From Methanoculleus marisnigri (GTDB lineage Archaea; Halobacteriota; Methanomicrobia; Methanomicrobiales; Methanoculleaceae): a stretch of DNA of 24,120 bases. Shown piece by piece: positions 1-7,529 of the stretch. Within the stretch, counting starts at the first letter, position 1. Every line of letters starts with the position of its first letter. The position numbers and the translations under genes are program-made. The notes beneath the pieces are model-generated. The model did not search any database. It was given only the letters and a program-made list of their open reading frames with translations, and had not been told where the DNA came from. The DNA is taken from positions 1-24,120 of the forward strand of contig DASQ01000076.1 in NCBI GenBank assembly GCA_002503885.1, in the 5' to 3' direction.

Positions 1-121
1 AAACACTCTGCCGTTCTTGTAGCCCGTAACGCTGCTGCAATTTCTTGCCTCCTGGTCTACTGTTTGGTCCCGCGTAGCCGTTTGCAGGCACCCGGTTTCA
101 ACCGGGGGTAGTTGACAGCCA
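1..121. other. gene-less left edge with a small hairpin
   Basis: No coding region is visible. A short inverted repeat (CCCGGTT then AACCGGG, about 91-106) lies just past the end of the DUF2111 gene, which reads leftwards. It could act as a 3' hairpin for that operon, but there is no clear T-run on the minus strand beyond it. The rest holds nothing I can name. Confidence 0.3.
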
Positions 122-568
122 TTACCTTTTCGTTGCAGGCGACCTGGTCGGGAGCGGAGACGGGCCTTCGCCACCCACCTGTCTCCGGATAACCGTGGTC
201 TGCTCCATAAAATCCGCCAGATCAAAGATACCGGTCACATCGACGATGCCGATCGCACCGATGGCCCTGCCTTCGTCGTCCCTCACCGGCCCCACCACCA
301 CCGGAATGCCTTTGTAAGGGCCCGCGGAGGGTCTGACCCTCAATGTGGCGTTCTCCGCCAGGACCTCCTCGAGGACAGGGCCCGTATAGGCCTCGTCTAT
401 GACCTTCCCGTCCTCGATCCTGACCCCCGGGCGGTCACGAGATCGTGCCGTGACGGGCAGACCGCCAAGAAGCTCGTGGATGCAGAGCATGACGGGAGCG
501 AGATCGCGCGAGCTCGAAGACGCAGAGATGACGTATTGCTCCATGATCGTATCCCTACTTTTCATCAT
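122..568 (-). CDS. DUF2111 family protein
   Basis: A 148-residue protein resembling the methanogen-restricted DUF2111 family, whose function is unknown. The core runs from about residue 9 (ISASSSSRDLAPVMLCIHELLGG) through a conserved-looking glycine-rich stretch (GPYKGIPVVVGPVRDDEGRAIGAIGIVD) that resembles a small sensor-like (PAS/roadblock-type) fold; that resemblance is inference. It is the last gene of the archease-rtcB operon and starts 7 bases after the upstream stop codon. The start is uncertain: ATG codons at 568 and 565 have no clear ribosome site, whereas ATG at 544 follows a TAGGG motif and gives a protein starting MEQYVISAS. The charged, proline-rich tail (last about 18 residues) is probably disordered. 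Confidence 0.8.
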   Translation of the reverse strand: MMKSRDTIMEQYVISASSSSRDLAPVMLCIHELLGGLPVTARSRDRPGVRIEDGKVIDEAYTGPVLEEVLAENATLRVRPSAGPYKGIPVVVGPVRDDEGRAIGAIGIVDVTGIFDLADFMEQTTVIRRQVGGEGPSPLPTRSPATKR

Positions 569-575
569 GGTTTAC

Positions 576-1154
576 CTAGAATAAGGTTTCCTTCTCGCCG
601 CACGAGAACTCCTTCAAAAATTCACGCGACGGATACTCATGGATGCTGGAGATCAGGATCATGCCGTCCCCGACCGCCTTCCCGATCAGGAGCGCCTCCC
701 CGGCAGCCGAGGCAGCAAACGTCTCCCCGCCGTGGGCCGGGAACGAGCCGTCGCACTCGACGGCGTCGAGGTCATACCCGGAAAACAGGGAGGTGTAGAC
801 GCTCTCCCCGGTGAACCGGACGGCACGCGGCCCGTACGAGAACGTGTAGGTTACCGGGAACGGGAGCCAGTTGTAGGCGTCCTCCCGCGAGCCTCCCGCG
901 CCGAAGACCAGCAGCCGCCCTCCGTTCTCGACGAAACGCCGGATGCGCCCCTCTGCAGACCGAAGAGCGGGGAGGAGGTTTGAGTAGTCCGGGTTTGCAA
1001 ACCCCGTCGGCACGATGAGCGAGACGAACTTCCCGCGCCAGAAGGGGGAGGCGAGCATGTAGGGGTTGACCGCTTCGCAGCAGGCGCCGCAGTCCTCGAT
1101 GAGCCGCGAGAACATAAGGGGGCTGTCCCAGAGCAGCCCGGTCCTGCAGGTCAC
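576..1154 (-). CDS. class I glutamine amidotransferase-like protein, function unknown
   Basis: A 192-residue protein starting at a GTG that overlaps the rtcB stop (GTGA), so the two are translationally coupled. The pattern of an N-terminal LLWDSP segment, then VSLIVPTGFANPDYSNLLPALRS, then FVENGGRLLVFGAGG, is what one sees in the class I glutamine amidotransferase-like (flavodoxin-type) fold, in which a strand is followed by a glycine turn. The usual catalytic Cys nucleophile-elbow motif (GxCxG) is not apparent, so it is probably a non-catalytic or ligand-binding member. The sequence does not show the substrate. Its position directly after rtcB suggests, but does not prove, a link with RNA repair. 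ATG at 1115 is an alternative start but would cut off the first strand. Confidence 0.7.
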   Translation of the reverse strand: MTCRTGLLWDSPLMFSRLIEDCGACCEAVNPYMLASPFWRGKFVSLIVPTGFANPDYSNLLPALRSAEGRIRRFVENGGRLLVFGAGGSREDAYNWLPFPVTYTFSYGPRAVRFTGESVYTSLFSGYDLDAVECDGSFPAHGGETFAASAAGEALLIGKAVGDGMILISSIHEYPSREFLKEFSCGEKETLF

Positions 1155-2587
1155 CCCTTGATCACTCCGAGCGGCTCCAGCCTGGCGACGATCTTCGAGA
1201 GTCCTGCCTCGTGCACGACGCGCACCACTTCGCGGCTCGGCTTATAGACCTCGGGCGCCTCCTCTGCGAGGGCGGAGTCGCTGTGAGCGCGCACCAGGAT
1301 GCCTTCTCCCGCGAGGTGTTCCCGGAGTTCTTTCCCGCTGACCTCTTTCTTCGCCTTCGACCGGCTGAGCACCCTCCCGGAGCCGTGGCAGGTGCTCCCG
1401 AAGGTCTTCTGCATCGCGGTCGTCGTGCCGTGGAGGAGGTAGGAGGACGTCCCCATGCTCCCGGGGATGATCACCGGCTGCCCGACCGCGGCATACTCGT
1501 GGGGGATACCGGAAGCGCCGGGCCCGAACGCCCGCGTCGCACCCTTGCGGTGGACACAGACCTCCATTGAGGCCCCGTTGACATCGTGGCGCTCGAACTT
1601 GGCGACGTTGTGCGCGACGTCGTAGATGAGCCGCATCTCATCGTAGTCGATCCCGAAGAGCTCTGCAAAGACCGTCCGGGTCTCGTGCATGATGACCTGC
1701 CGGTTTGCCCAGGCATAATTTGCAGCGCAGACCATGCCGCCGTAGTAGGCGCGGCCTTCCGGGGAGCCGATCGGAGCACAGGCAAGCTGCCGGTCGGGGA
1801 TCTGTATCTGATACTTAGCGAGCGCACTCTCGAGCGTCCGTAAATGGTCGGTGGCGACCTGGTGACCGAGGCCCCGTGAGCCGCAGTGGACCATGAAACA
1901 GACCTGCCCCTCGGTGATCCCGAAGACCTTTGCCGCTTCAGGGTCGACGATCTCCCTCGCCACCTGGACCTCCAGGAAGTGGTTTCCCGCGCCGAGCGTC
2001 CCGATCTGCGGCACGCCCCGCTGGCGCGCTTTGGCACTGACCGCGCCGGGGTCCGCGCCCGGCATCGCCCCCTCTCCCTCGCACCGGACGAGGTCGGCGT
2101 CGGTGCCGAGCCCGCGTTCAACCGCCCATCGTGCGCCGTCGACCATGACCCCGGAGAGTTCCTTGTTCGAGACCCGCAGGGTGCTTTTGGCACCCACACC
2201 GGTCGGCACGGCGGTAAAGAGCCTCTCGATCAGTTCCCGTTTCTTGCCGGCGAGATCGGCCTCGGTCAGGGGCGTCGTGATGAGCCGGACGCCGCAGTTG
2301 ATGTCGAACCCGACCCCGCCGGGAGAGATGACCCCTTCGGTCATGTCAAAGGCGGCAACCCCGCCGATGGGGAACCCGTATCCCCAGTGAATGTCGGGCA
2401 TGGCAAGCGAATGGTTCACAATCCCCGGCAGGGTTGCGACATTCGCCAGCTGGCGGACGGCCCCTTCTTCGAGCGTCTCCGCCAGTGTCCGGGAGAGGAA
2501 GAAACGTCCTGATACCCGCATATTGGGGACATATCCAATGGGGACCTCCCATTCGAGGTCTCCGATCTTATTGATTCCTTCAAGCAT
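1151..2587 (-). CDS. rtcB: tRNA-splicing / RNA-repair ligase RtcB
   Basis: GTP- and Mn2+-dependent ligase that joins RNA 2',3'-cyclic phosphate or 3'-phosphate ends to 5'-OH ends. In archaea it seals tRNA exons after intron removal. The 478 residues match the family length and there is no intein. Visible signatures: GVGFDINCG (metal-binding D95 and C98), GNHFLE (H203), HCGSRGLGHQ (H234), GSMGTSSYLL (376-385) and CHGSGRVLSR, in which H401 is the expected guanylated histidine. Translation starts at ATG 2587, after GAGGGAT and 9 bases downstream of the archease stop. Its activating partner archease is immediately upstream, and an intron-containing tRNA-Tyr that needs this ligase lies at 15119-15225. 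Confidence 0.97.
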   Translation of the reverse strand: MLEGINKIGDLEWEVPIGYVPNMRVSGRFFLSRTLAETLEEGAVRQLANVATLPGIVNHSLAMPDIHWGYGFPIGGVAAFDMTEGVISPGGVGFDINCGVRLITTPLTEADLAGKKRELIERLFTAVPTGVGAKSTLRVSNKELSGVMVDGARWAVERGLGTDADLVRCEGEGAMPGADPGAVSAKARQRGVPQIGTLGAGNHFLEVQVAREIVDPEAAKVFGITEGQVCFMVHCGSRGLGHQVATDHLRTLESALAKYQIQIPDRQLACAPIGSPEGRAYYGGMVCAANYAWANRQVIMHETRTVFAELFGIDYDEMRLIYDVAHNVAKFERHDVNGASMEVCVHRKGATRAFGPGASGIPHEYAAVGQPVIIPGSMGTSSYLLHGTTTAMQKTFGSTCHGSGRVLSRSKAKKEVSGKELREHLAGEGILVRAHSDSALAEEAPEVYKPSREVVRVVHEAGLSKIVARLEPLGVIKG

Positions 2588-2596
2588 AGGGATCCC

Positions 2597-3004
2597 TCAG
2601 ATATCGAAGATGATCTCCACCACATAAGCCTCTTCTTCTTTAACGATTTCGAGCCCGAAGTAAGATATGCCCTTGACGAGCGACCCCGCGGAGTGCCGTG
2701 CAGGGTCGAAAGGCTCCCCCCTGAGAACGGCGATGAGGTGGGTGCCCTGGATATCGACGTCGAAGGTGCAGAATACGGTGTTCTCGACCTCGGTGATAAA
2801 GAGCAGTTCTGAGAGGTAGTCGATGAGGAGGGACTCAAGGTTCTCCGCCTCGAGCGAGATCTGCCGCTTGACACCCCGGTCCTCGCAGGGGCCGTACATT
2901 ACGTGAAACATGGCCCGGCCTGCATCGGCGAAGAGCTCGCCTAAGGTTGCGCCCCGAACCCGCATGAGGACGTCGGCGGTATGATCCAGTTCTTCAAAAC
3001 TCAT
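2597..3004 (-). CDS. archease, RtcB activator
   Basis: A small 135-residue archease that helps RtcB guanylation and multiple turnover. The N-terminus (SFEELDHTADVLMRVRG, with the family Asp at residue 11), the central LSELLFITEVENTVF segment and the typical C-terminus ending in IIFDI are all present. The final Asp is part of the metal-binding site known in this family. It sits 9 bases before rtcB and 3 bases after a small unknown gene, so all three are very likely one transcript. The archease-rtcB pairing is widespread in archaea and bacteria. Confidence 0.96.
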   Translation of the reverse strand: MSFEELDHTADVLMRVRGATLGELFADAGRAMFHVMYGPCEDRGVKRQISLEAENLESLLIDYLSELLFITEVENTVFCTFDVDIQGTHLIAVLRGEPFDPARHSAGSLVKGISYFGLEIVKEEEAYVVEIIFDI

Positions 3005-3007
3005 GGT

Positions 3008-3277
3008 CTAGAAGTCTTCATAGAATATGGGAATCATCCCCCGGTGGATGGAGTCGATGTAGCGGGCCTGATATTTCGAGATGTAGACGGTATAATCGCC
3101 GACCGGGATCTGCAGGTCGGTCGCCTTGGCCGGTTTGACCGATGTCGGCAGGAGGATCGGTCCGCTGCAGGCTGTGCTCACCCTGAAGTCGCGTTTCCTC
3201 TGGAGAACATACGAGCGGACGTCGTCCGTGACATATATGCCTCGTGACGGTCCTGACTCTCCAACGTCGCTCTGCAT
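3008..3277 (-). CDS. small conserved-looking protein, first gene of the archease-rtcB operon
   Basis: An 89-residue protein I do not recognise. It has no signal peptide, membrane segment or cysteine cluster. The C-terminal half (ATDLQIPVGDYTVYISKYQARYIDSIHRGMIPIFYEDF) has strand-like composition and normal codon use, and the reading frame ends 3 bases before the archease start, which is the spacing of a translated operon gene. ATG 3277 is taken as the start; there is no strong ribosome-binding site, so a leaderless or short-leader mRNA is likely. Its function is unknown; a role with archease/RtcB is inferred only from position. Confidence 0.7.
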   Translation of the reverse strand: MQSDVGESGPSRGIYVTDDVRSYVLQRKRDFRVSTACSGPILLPTSVKPAKATDLQIPVGDYTVYISKYQARYIDSIHRGMIPIFYEDF

Positions 3278-3305
3278 GGTAGTTCTTCATATTGGTTCTG
3301 GGTGT

Positions 3306-3312
3306 AAAAAAA
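3306..3312 (-). terminator. oligo-T terminator after the DUF2551 gene
   Basis: Seven consecutive T residues on the minus strand, about 20 bases past the stop of the DUF2551 gene. Oligo-T runs are the usual archaeal termination signal. They separate this gene from the archease-rtcB operon downstream on the same strand. Confidence 0.5.
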
Positions 3313-3331
3313 GAGGTATGGTTTTCGAGTA

Positions 3332-3646
3332 CTAGGTTGTCCCCAGGATATTCGCCACCACGTCCACGTACTGGTCTTTCAACTCGTAGATGGAGTTTGT
3401 CCCCTCCGCGTTCCGCCTCACGTGCAGGATGCCTATCCTGGACGCGATGATGCCTACCATGGATGCGAGGGAGTGGTAACTGACTGAGAACTGCGTCTGC
3501 AGCTTCTCGTAGATCTGGGGTATGGTGAGGGATTTTACTTTTACGAAGAGGTTGAGCAGCTCATGCCGGATTCCATCCCGGTCCCGTGAGAGATAACCTT
3601 TGAGTCGAGCTTCTATCTCTTTTTTGAGCTCATAGGGTGATCTCAT
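3332..3646 (-). CDS. DUF2551 family winged-helix-like protein
   Basis: A 104-residue protein resembling the methanogen family DUF2551. It begins MRSPYELKKEIEARLKGYL, followed by HELLNLFVKVKSLTIPQIYEKLQTQFSVSYHSLASMVGIIASRIGILHVRR, which has the helix-turn-helix-wing layout of a small DNA-binding regulator (T/S-rich turn, then a recognition helix around residues 55-70). The DNA-binding role is inference from that layout. The gene has its own strong TATA box about 26 bases before the ATG, so the mRNA is probably leaderless, and an oligo-T run follows it. It is therefore a single-gene transcript. Confidence 0.8.
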   Translation of the reverse strand: MRSPYELKKEIEARLKGYLSRDRDGIRHELLNLFVKVKSLTIPQIYEKLQTQFSVSYHSLASMVGIIASRIGILHVRRNAEGTNSIYELKDQYVDVVANILGTT

Positions 3647-3663
3647 ATGTGCTTGTGATTCGG

Positions 3664-3680
3664 TATTTTATATATATCTT
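3664..3680 (-). promoter_or_regulatory. TATA box of the DUF2551 gene
   Basis: On the minus strand this reads as an uninterrupted ATATATATAAAA core. Its centre is about 26 bases before ATG 3646, the archaeal TATA-to-start-site distance, so transcription should begin at or within a few bases of the start codon. Confidence 0.65.
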
Positions 3681-3720
3681 TTCTTTTCAATCATTTACTT
3701 GGAGATTATGCCAGGAGGAC

Positions 3721-4125
3721 GACAATTGTCTGACGAAATACGATCAGGCGGGATATAATTGACCCGTTTGCCGCAGTGTCTGACAAACAGGGTCTGATGG
3801 GCGTTTCCAAACCAGATAACCCCGGTTCCATGACACTCCCCCTCCCCCGGATCGATTTTTCCTGCGCGCGTCTGCAGCGCCGCCTCACAGGAACCGGTTC
3901 CCCCCCCCGTGGGAGCACATGCACCGGAGCGGTATCCCGTTAAGGAACGCTCCGGTTGTACGAACCGTCGCACTCTGGAAATGGAGTTTAAGCACCGGTA
4001 ACTGCGAGTTGCGACCGGCAAAATGTCCGGAGCTTGAGAAGCCATCAGACCGGCCGCGACGGTTCGTCGGAACCGGGGTTCAGGTACCCTCGGGCCCGAC
4101 CGGGCCCCTTTCCGATCAGGCGATT
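3721..4125. other. gene-less region with nested inverted repeats; candidate structured RNA or decayed element
   Basis: The 575 bases between the DUF2551 promoter and secF hold no credible protein gene. They do hold many exact inverted repeats. GACCCGTTTG (3761-3770) pairs with CAAACAGGGTC (3784-3794, one bulge). AACCCCGGTTCC (3818-3829) pairs with GGAACCGGGGTT (4069-4080). CGAACCGTCGC (3961-3971) pairs with GCGACGGTTCG (4056-4066). ACCGGAGCG (3923-3931) pairs with CGCTCCGGT (3948-3956). There is also a 12-bp palindrome GGAACCGGTTCC (3890-3901) and a GGGCCC-GACC-GGGCCC hairpin near 4092-4107. The second, third and fourth pairs are compatible with one nested fold. I could not match it to RNase P RNA, SRP RNA or 5S rRNA. 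The strand is unknown. Confidence 0.4.
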
Positions 4126-4168
4126 CCCGGGGCATTCCAGCGCGATCCAGGCGAATCCTGATTCCCTT

Positions 4169-4177
4169 CTTATATCC
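4169..4177 (+). promoter_or_regulatory. TATA box of secF-secD
   Basis: CTTATATCC lies 45-53 bases before the secF ATG. This places the transcription start near 4199 with a short leader. No Shine-Dalgarno sequence is visible directly before the ATG. Confidence 0.45.
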
Positions 4178-4221
4178 ATGAGCAACCCTTTAACCTTTCA
4201 CAATCGTAACACTAATACAGC

Positions 4222-5076
4222 ATGGAATTTGCCAGATATGACATCAACAAATACTCTCCGCGGCAGATGGTAGTGCTACCCCTCGTTCTTCTCCTCCTTG
4301 CCGGGATCCTGCTGGGCTATACCACGCTCACCACCGGCCTGCCCTTAACACCGGGCATCGACTTTGCGGGAGGAACGGCGGTCACCGCATTCACCTCTGA
4401 TAGCAGAGAGACAATAGAGGCAGCCTTCGCAGGGTATCCGCTCTTATCTGTGGGTGAGGGTATCGGCAACGGAAAGTACATCCAGTTCGGCCCCATGGAA
4501 GAAACCCAATACCGGAGCCTTGTTGAACTCATCAACGAGAAGTATCCCGATGCGAAGATAGACCAGATCGGCGAGACGTTTGGAAAGACGCTCCAGGGCC
4601 AGGCCTTCCTTGCCCTGTTATTCTCGTTCATCGGGATGGCCGTCGTGGTCTTCATCGCGTTCCGGGATCTGGTGCCGGCGGGTGCGGTCGTCCTCTCGGC
4701 CTTCTCCGATATCGCCATCACCGCCGGGATCATGCAGATCGTCGGCATCCCGCTCTCCCTCGGGACGACGGCGGCTCTGCTGATGCTGATCGGTTACTCT
4801 GTCGACAGCGACATCCTGCTGACCACGCGCCTCTTAAAGCGCAAGGGGAAACTCGACGAGAAACTCTCCGGGGCCTTCAGGACCGGGATCATCATGACGA
4901 CCACGACACTTGCGGCCATCGCCGCCATGTGGGTCGTCGCCACGGCGGGACAGATCCAGATCATCAGCGAGATCGCAAGCGTCCTCCTCATCGGGCTCTT
5001 CATCGACATGATGAACACCTGGATGCTAAACGCCGGGATTCTCAAGGAATACGTCCTCAGGAGCGGTAAGAAATGA
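4222..5076 (+). CDS. secF: protein-export membrane protein SecF
   Basis: An accessory subunit of the Sec translocon; SecDF uses ion flux to help pull exported proteins across the membrane. The 284 residues show one N-terminal membrane segment (about 15-34), the SecF signature LTPGIDFAGGTAV (41-53), a short extracytoplasmic domain, and a block of five membrane segments (about 131-272) carrying GYSVDSDILLTTRLLKRK, the typical SecF loop. ATG 4222 gives a full-length protein. The stop codon overlaps the secD start (ATGA), so the pair is translationally coupled in the order secF-secD. Confidence 0.96.
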   Translation: MEFARYDINKYSPRQMVVLPLVLLLLAGILLGYTTLTTGLPLTPGIDFAGGTAVTAFTSDSRETIEAAFAGYPLLSVGEGIGNGKYIQFGPMEETQYRSLVELINEKYPDAKIDQIGETFGKTLQGQAFLALLFSFIGMAVVVFIAFRDLVPAGAVVLSAFSDIAITAGIMQIVGIPLSLGTTAALLMLIGYSVDSDILLTTRLLKRKGKLDEKLSGAFRTGIIMTTTTLAAIAAMWVVATAGQIQIISEIASVLLIGLFIDMMNTWMLNAGILKEYVLRSGKK

Positions 5077-6533
5077 ATCGCGAAACCATCATAACCCTCG
5101 TCAAAGACTGGCGGGTGGCCCTGGTCCTCCTGCTGGTCATCGGCTCCCTCATAGGCATCTATCTGGCCCCCCCGAGCCCGGAGAAGGGACTTGAGGGGAA
5201 CCTCCAGTTCGGTCTCGACCTCCAGGGCGGCTCCTGGCTGCAGATGGAGTTCCAGTCCGTTATCGTGGCCTATTCGACCGATAAACCGGTCGGAGACCTT
5301 ATAGAGAACCTGCAGACCAGCCTTGAGACGGATGTCATCCAGGTCGACGAGAACCATCTCGAGATCCGCAAAACCGTCTCCCGTGCCGAGTTAGAACCGC
5401 TCTTCGCGGCATCGGACGCCTCGATCGTCACCTACCAGAAGGGCGTATCGCCGTTCACCGCAGACGAGGTGAAACGGATCCTCAACGATAAGGTGAACGC
5501 CCTCGGGATGCAGGACGCGAGGATCAACCTGCTCACCCCGACGGGAAGCGAGTACCCGCAGTACGTGCGGATAGAACTCGCCGGCGTGGATATGACGACG
5601 GCACAGGAGATCGTCGGCAGGCAGGGCCTGTTCGAGATCCGGGTCCAGACTACAGGCAACCAGACCGAGCATGTCCTTTACGGCGACCAGATCACCAGTG
5701 TCGGCACCCCGCAGAGAGAACCCGGAACCCAGGAGTGGGGCGTTTCGTTCTCGCTCTCCGAGACGGGCGCTCAGGCATTCCGCGAGGCCGCCCTCGCATC
5801 CGGAGCAGTCAACAACCCGGGAGATCACAACCTCGTGATGATCCTCGACAACAAGACCGTCTACAGCGCCCCGCTCTCCGGCGGCCTCGCGTCGGAGCTC
5901 CGGGCGGGCCCGGTCAGGTCGCTCTCCGCAAGCACCGGGACCGGTGACGCCGGGCTTGAGGATGCGATGACGCTCGAGATCCACCTGCGGGCCGGCGCCC
6001 TGCCGGTGAAAGTGGATATCGTCGGGTCCGGTTCCGTCCCGGCAGCGCTCGGCGAGCAGTTCAAGATGACGGTCGTCATTGCCGGGCTGCTTGCACTCCT
6101 CACCGTGGCGGTCGTCGTCTACTACCGCTACCGCGAATTCTCGATCGTGATCCCGATGGTCGCTATCAACCTCGCCGAGATCATCATCCTGCTCGGGATT
6201 GCCAGGTTCATCCAGCAGCTCGATCTCGCCGCCATCGCGGGTCTGATAGCAGTGGTGGGTACCGGCATCGACCAGCTCGTCATCATCACGGACGAGGTTC
6301 TCCACGACGGGCGTGTCCCATCGCCGAACCTCTACATGAAGCGGTACGGGCGGGCGTTCGGGATCATCGCCGTGGCTGCAGCGACGGTCTTCGTCGCAAT
6401 GCTCCCGCTGGCGCTGATGGACCTCTCCACCCTCAGAGGGTTCGCCATCATCACCATACTCGGTGTTCTGATCGGTGTCCTGGTCACCAGGCCCGCGTAC
6501 GGAAAGATTATCATGGCGATCCTCTCAAAATGA
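5073..6533 (+). CDS. secD: protein-export membrane protein SecD
   Basis: The larger partner of SecF, 486 residues. It has an N-terminal membrane helix (about 12-31), the SecD signature FGLDLQGGSWLQ (near 47-58), a large extracytoplasmic domain, and a C-terminal block of membrane segments starting near residue 330 (MTVVIAGLLALLTVAVVVYY). That block includes VGTGIDQLVIITDEVLHD, the conserved charged loop of the RND-type transport domain. As in other archaeal SecD proteins the periplasmic-type domain is shorter than in E. coli SecD. It starts in the ATGA overlap with secF, and no further gene of this operon follows before the thioredoxin promoter. Confidence 0.96.
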   Translation: MNRETIITLVKDWRVALVLLLVIGSLIGIYLAPPSPEKGLEGNLQFGLDLQGGSWLQMEFQSVIVAYSTDKPVGDLIENLQTSLETDVIQVDENHLEIRKTVSRAELEPLFAASDASIVTYQKGVSPFTADEVKRILNDKVNALGMQDARINLLTPTGSEYPQYVRIELAGVDMTTAQEIVGRQGLFEIRVQTTGNQTEHVLYGDQITSVGTPQREPGTQEWGVSFSLSETGAQAFREAALASGAVNNPGDHNLVMILDNKTVYSAPLSGGLASELRAGPVRSLSASTGTGDAGLEDAMTLEIHLRAGALPVKVDIVGSGSVPAALGEQFKMTVVIAGLLALLTVAVVVYYRYREFSIVIPMVAINLAEIIILLGIARFIQQLDLAAIAGLIAVVGTGIDQLVIITDEVLHDGRVPSPNLYMKRYGRAFGIIAVAAATVFVAMLPLALMDLSTLRGFAIITILGVLIGVLVTRPAYGKIIMAILSK

Positions 6534-6548
6534 CAACCCTACAATAAT

Positions 6549-6556
6549 CTTTATTA
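6549..6556 (+). promoter_or_regulatory. TATA box of the thioredoxin operon
   Basis: CTTTATTA, 15 bases after the secD stop. It would place the transcription start near 6578, inside the right half of the adjacent dyad and 17 bases before the thioredoxin ATG. Confidence 0.45.
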
Positions 6557-6587
6557 CCCCGTTCACACACAATGTTTGAACGGGGTA
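6555..6587 (+). promoter_or_regulatory. perfect 11+11 bp dyad; operator candidate before thioredoxin
   Basis: TACCCCGTTCA (6555-6565) is mirrored exactly by TGAACGGGGTA (6577-6587) with an 11-base spacer. The half-site centres are 22 bases apart, two DNA turns, which suits a dimeric helix-turn-helix repressor. The dyad spans from the TATA box to the expected start site, so a bound protein would block transcription. It could instead fold as an RNA hairpin in the leader. Confidence 0.5.
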
Positions 6588-6594
6588 TAGTTTT

Positions 6595-6882
6595 ATGGGA
6601 AAACCGGTTTTAATGGACTTCTTTGCCGAGTGGTGCGGTCCGTGCCACCAGCAGACACCGATCATCAATGAGCTCAAAGCGAAAATGGGCGACCAGGTCG
6701 AGATCAAAAAGATCGATGTCGGTGTCGATTCAGAACAGACGCGGCAGTATGCCGCGAAATACGACATCCAATTCGTACCGACGCTCGTCATCGAGAAAGA
6801 CGGGAATCTGGTTCAGAAACTGGTGGGCGTCCAGGACCTCGGTACGCTTGAGAGCATCCTAAAGCCGCTGGTGGAGCAGTGA
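6595..6882 (+). CDS. thioredoxin
   Basis: A 95-residue cytosolic thiol-disulfide carrier. The active site is WCGPC (W13, C14, C17), and the cis-proline is in FVPT (P62). The short chain lacks the first helix and strand seen in the 105-110 residue bacterial thioredoxins, as is common in methanogens. ATG 6595 follows the dyad by 7 bases. The last codons overlap the start of the F420H2:NADP oxidoreductase gene (GTGA), so the two are coupled. The electron donor of this thioredoxin cannot be read from the sequence; the neighbour suggests a link with NADPH/F420H2. Confidence 0.95.
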   Translation: MGKPVLMDFFAEWCGPCHQQTPIINELKAKMGDQVEIKKIDVGVDSEQTRQYAAKYDIQFVPTLVIEKDGNLVQKLVGVQDLGTLESILKPLVEQ

Positions 6883-7529
6883 AGATCGGCATCGTCGGCG
6901 GAACCGGCGACATCGGGGAGGGCATGGCGCTCCGGCTCTCTCCGAAGTACGACGTGATCGTGGGATCCCGCGAGGAGACGAAGGCTATCGCAACCTGCGA
7001 CACCTGCCGGGAGACCCTGCAGGAGCGGGACCTCGCATGCAGCCTGCTCGGCGTCTCCAACCAGCGTGCGGTCGACGAGGGAGATATCGTCGTCCTCGCG
7101 ATACCGTTCAAGCACGTGGCTCCCACCTTAAAAACCCTGACCGGGTTTGAGGGCAAGATCGTCGTCAGCCCCGTCAACCCGCTCGAGCGGACGACCTACT
7201 TCTACTACGCTCCTCCCCCGGAGGGGTCGGCGGCGATGATGATCAAGGGGATGCTCCCCGAGAGCGCGACCGTCTGTGCCGCGTTCAACAACATTGCTGC
7301 AAACAGGTGGCAGATGCTCGACGAGGAGCTTGACTACTCCGTCGCCGTCTGCTGCGATGATGACAGTGCGAAGCAACAGGTCATGGAGATCGTCAACAAC
7401 GTATCGAGTCTCCGTGCCTACGACGCAGGACCGCTTGCGGCCGCATCCATGGTCGAGAGCATCACACCCCTCCTCCTCAACATCGCCCGGTTCAACAGGA
7501 TGAAGGACGTCGGCGTGAAATTCGTATAA
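6879..7529 (+). CDS. npdG: F420H2:NADP oxidoreductase (NADPH-dependent F420 reductase)
   Basis: Transfers hydride between reduced coenzyme F420 and NADP, supplying NADPH for biosynthesis in methanogens. The 216 residues fit the family. The N-terminus MKIGIVGGTGDIGEGMALRL is the dinucleotide-binding turn (G7-G13), and VGSREET (S30, R31) is the usual NADP 2'-phosphate contact. VVLAIPFKHV and the later VCAAFNNIAA segment are also typical of FNO proteins. It starts at GTG 6879, overlapping the thioredoxin stop. An oligo-T run directly after the stop ends the operon. Confidence 0.95.
   Translation: MKIGIVGGTGDIGEGMALRLSPKYDVIVGSREETKAIATCDTCRETLQERDLACSLLGVSNQRAVDEGDIVVLAIPFKHVAPTLKTLTGFEGKIVVSPVNPLERTTYFYYAPPPEGSAAMMIKGMLPESATVCAAFNNIAANRWQMLDEELDYSVAVCCDDDSAKQQVMEIVNNVSSLRAYDAGPLAAASMVESITPLLLNIARFNRMKDVGVKFV

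Noticed and set aside
3695..4135. 146-residue reading frame on the minus strand in the DUF2551-secF gap
   Set aside because: The composition is arginine-, proline- and glycine-rich without any domain pattern, it has no promoter or ribosome site, and it runs through the inverted repeats. It looks like a chance frame in GC-rich DNA.
3700..4160. RNase P RNA, SRP RNA or 5S rRNA in the structured gap
   Set aside because: I looked for the conserved P4 sequences of RNase P RNA, the GGAA tetraloop region of SRP RNA and the 5S loop motifs. Only a loose resemblance to a 5S segment appeared near 3961-4000, and the flanks do not match.
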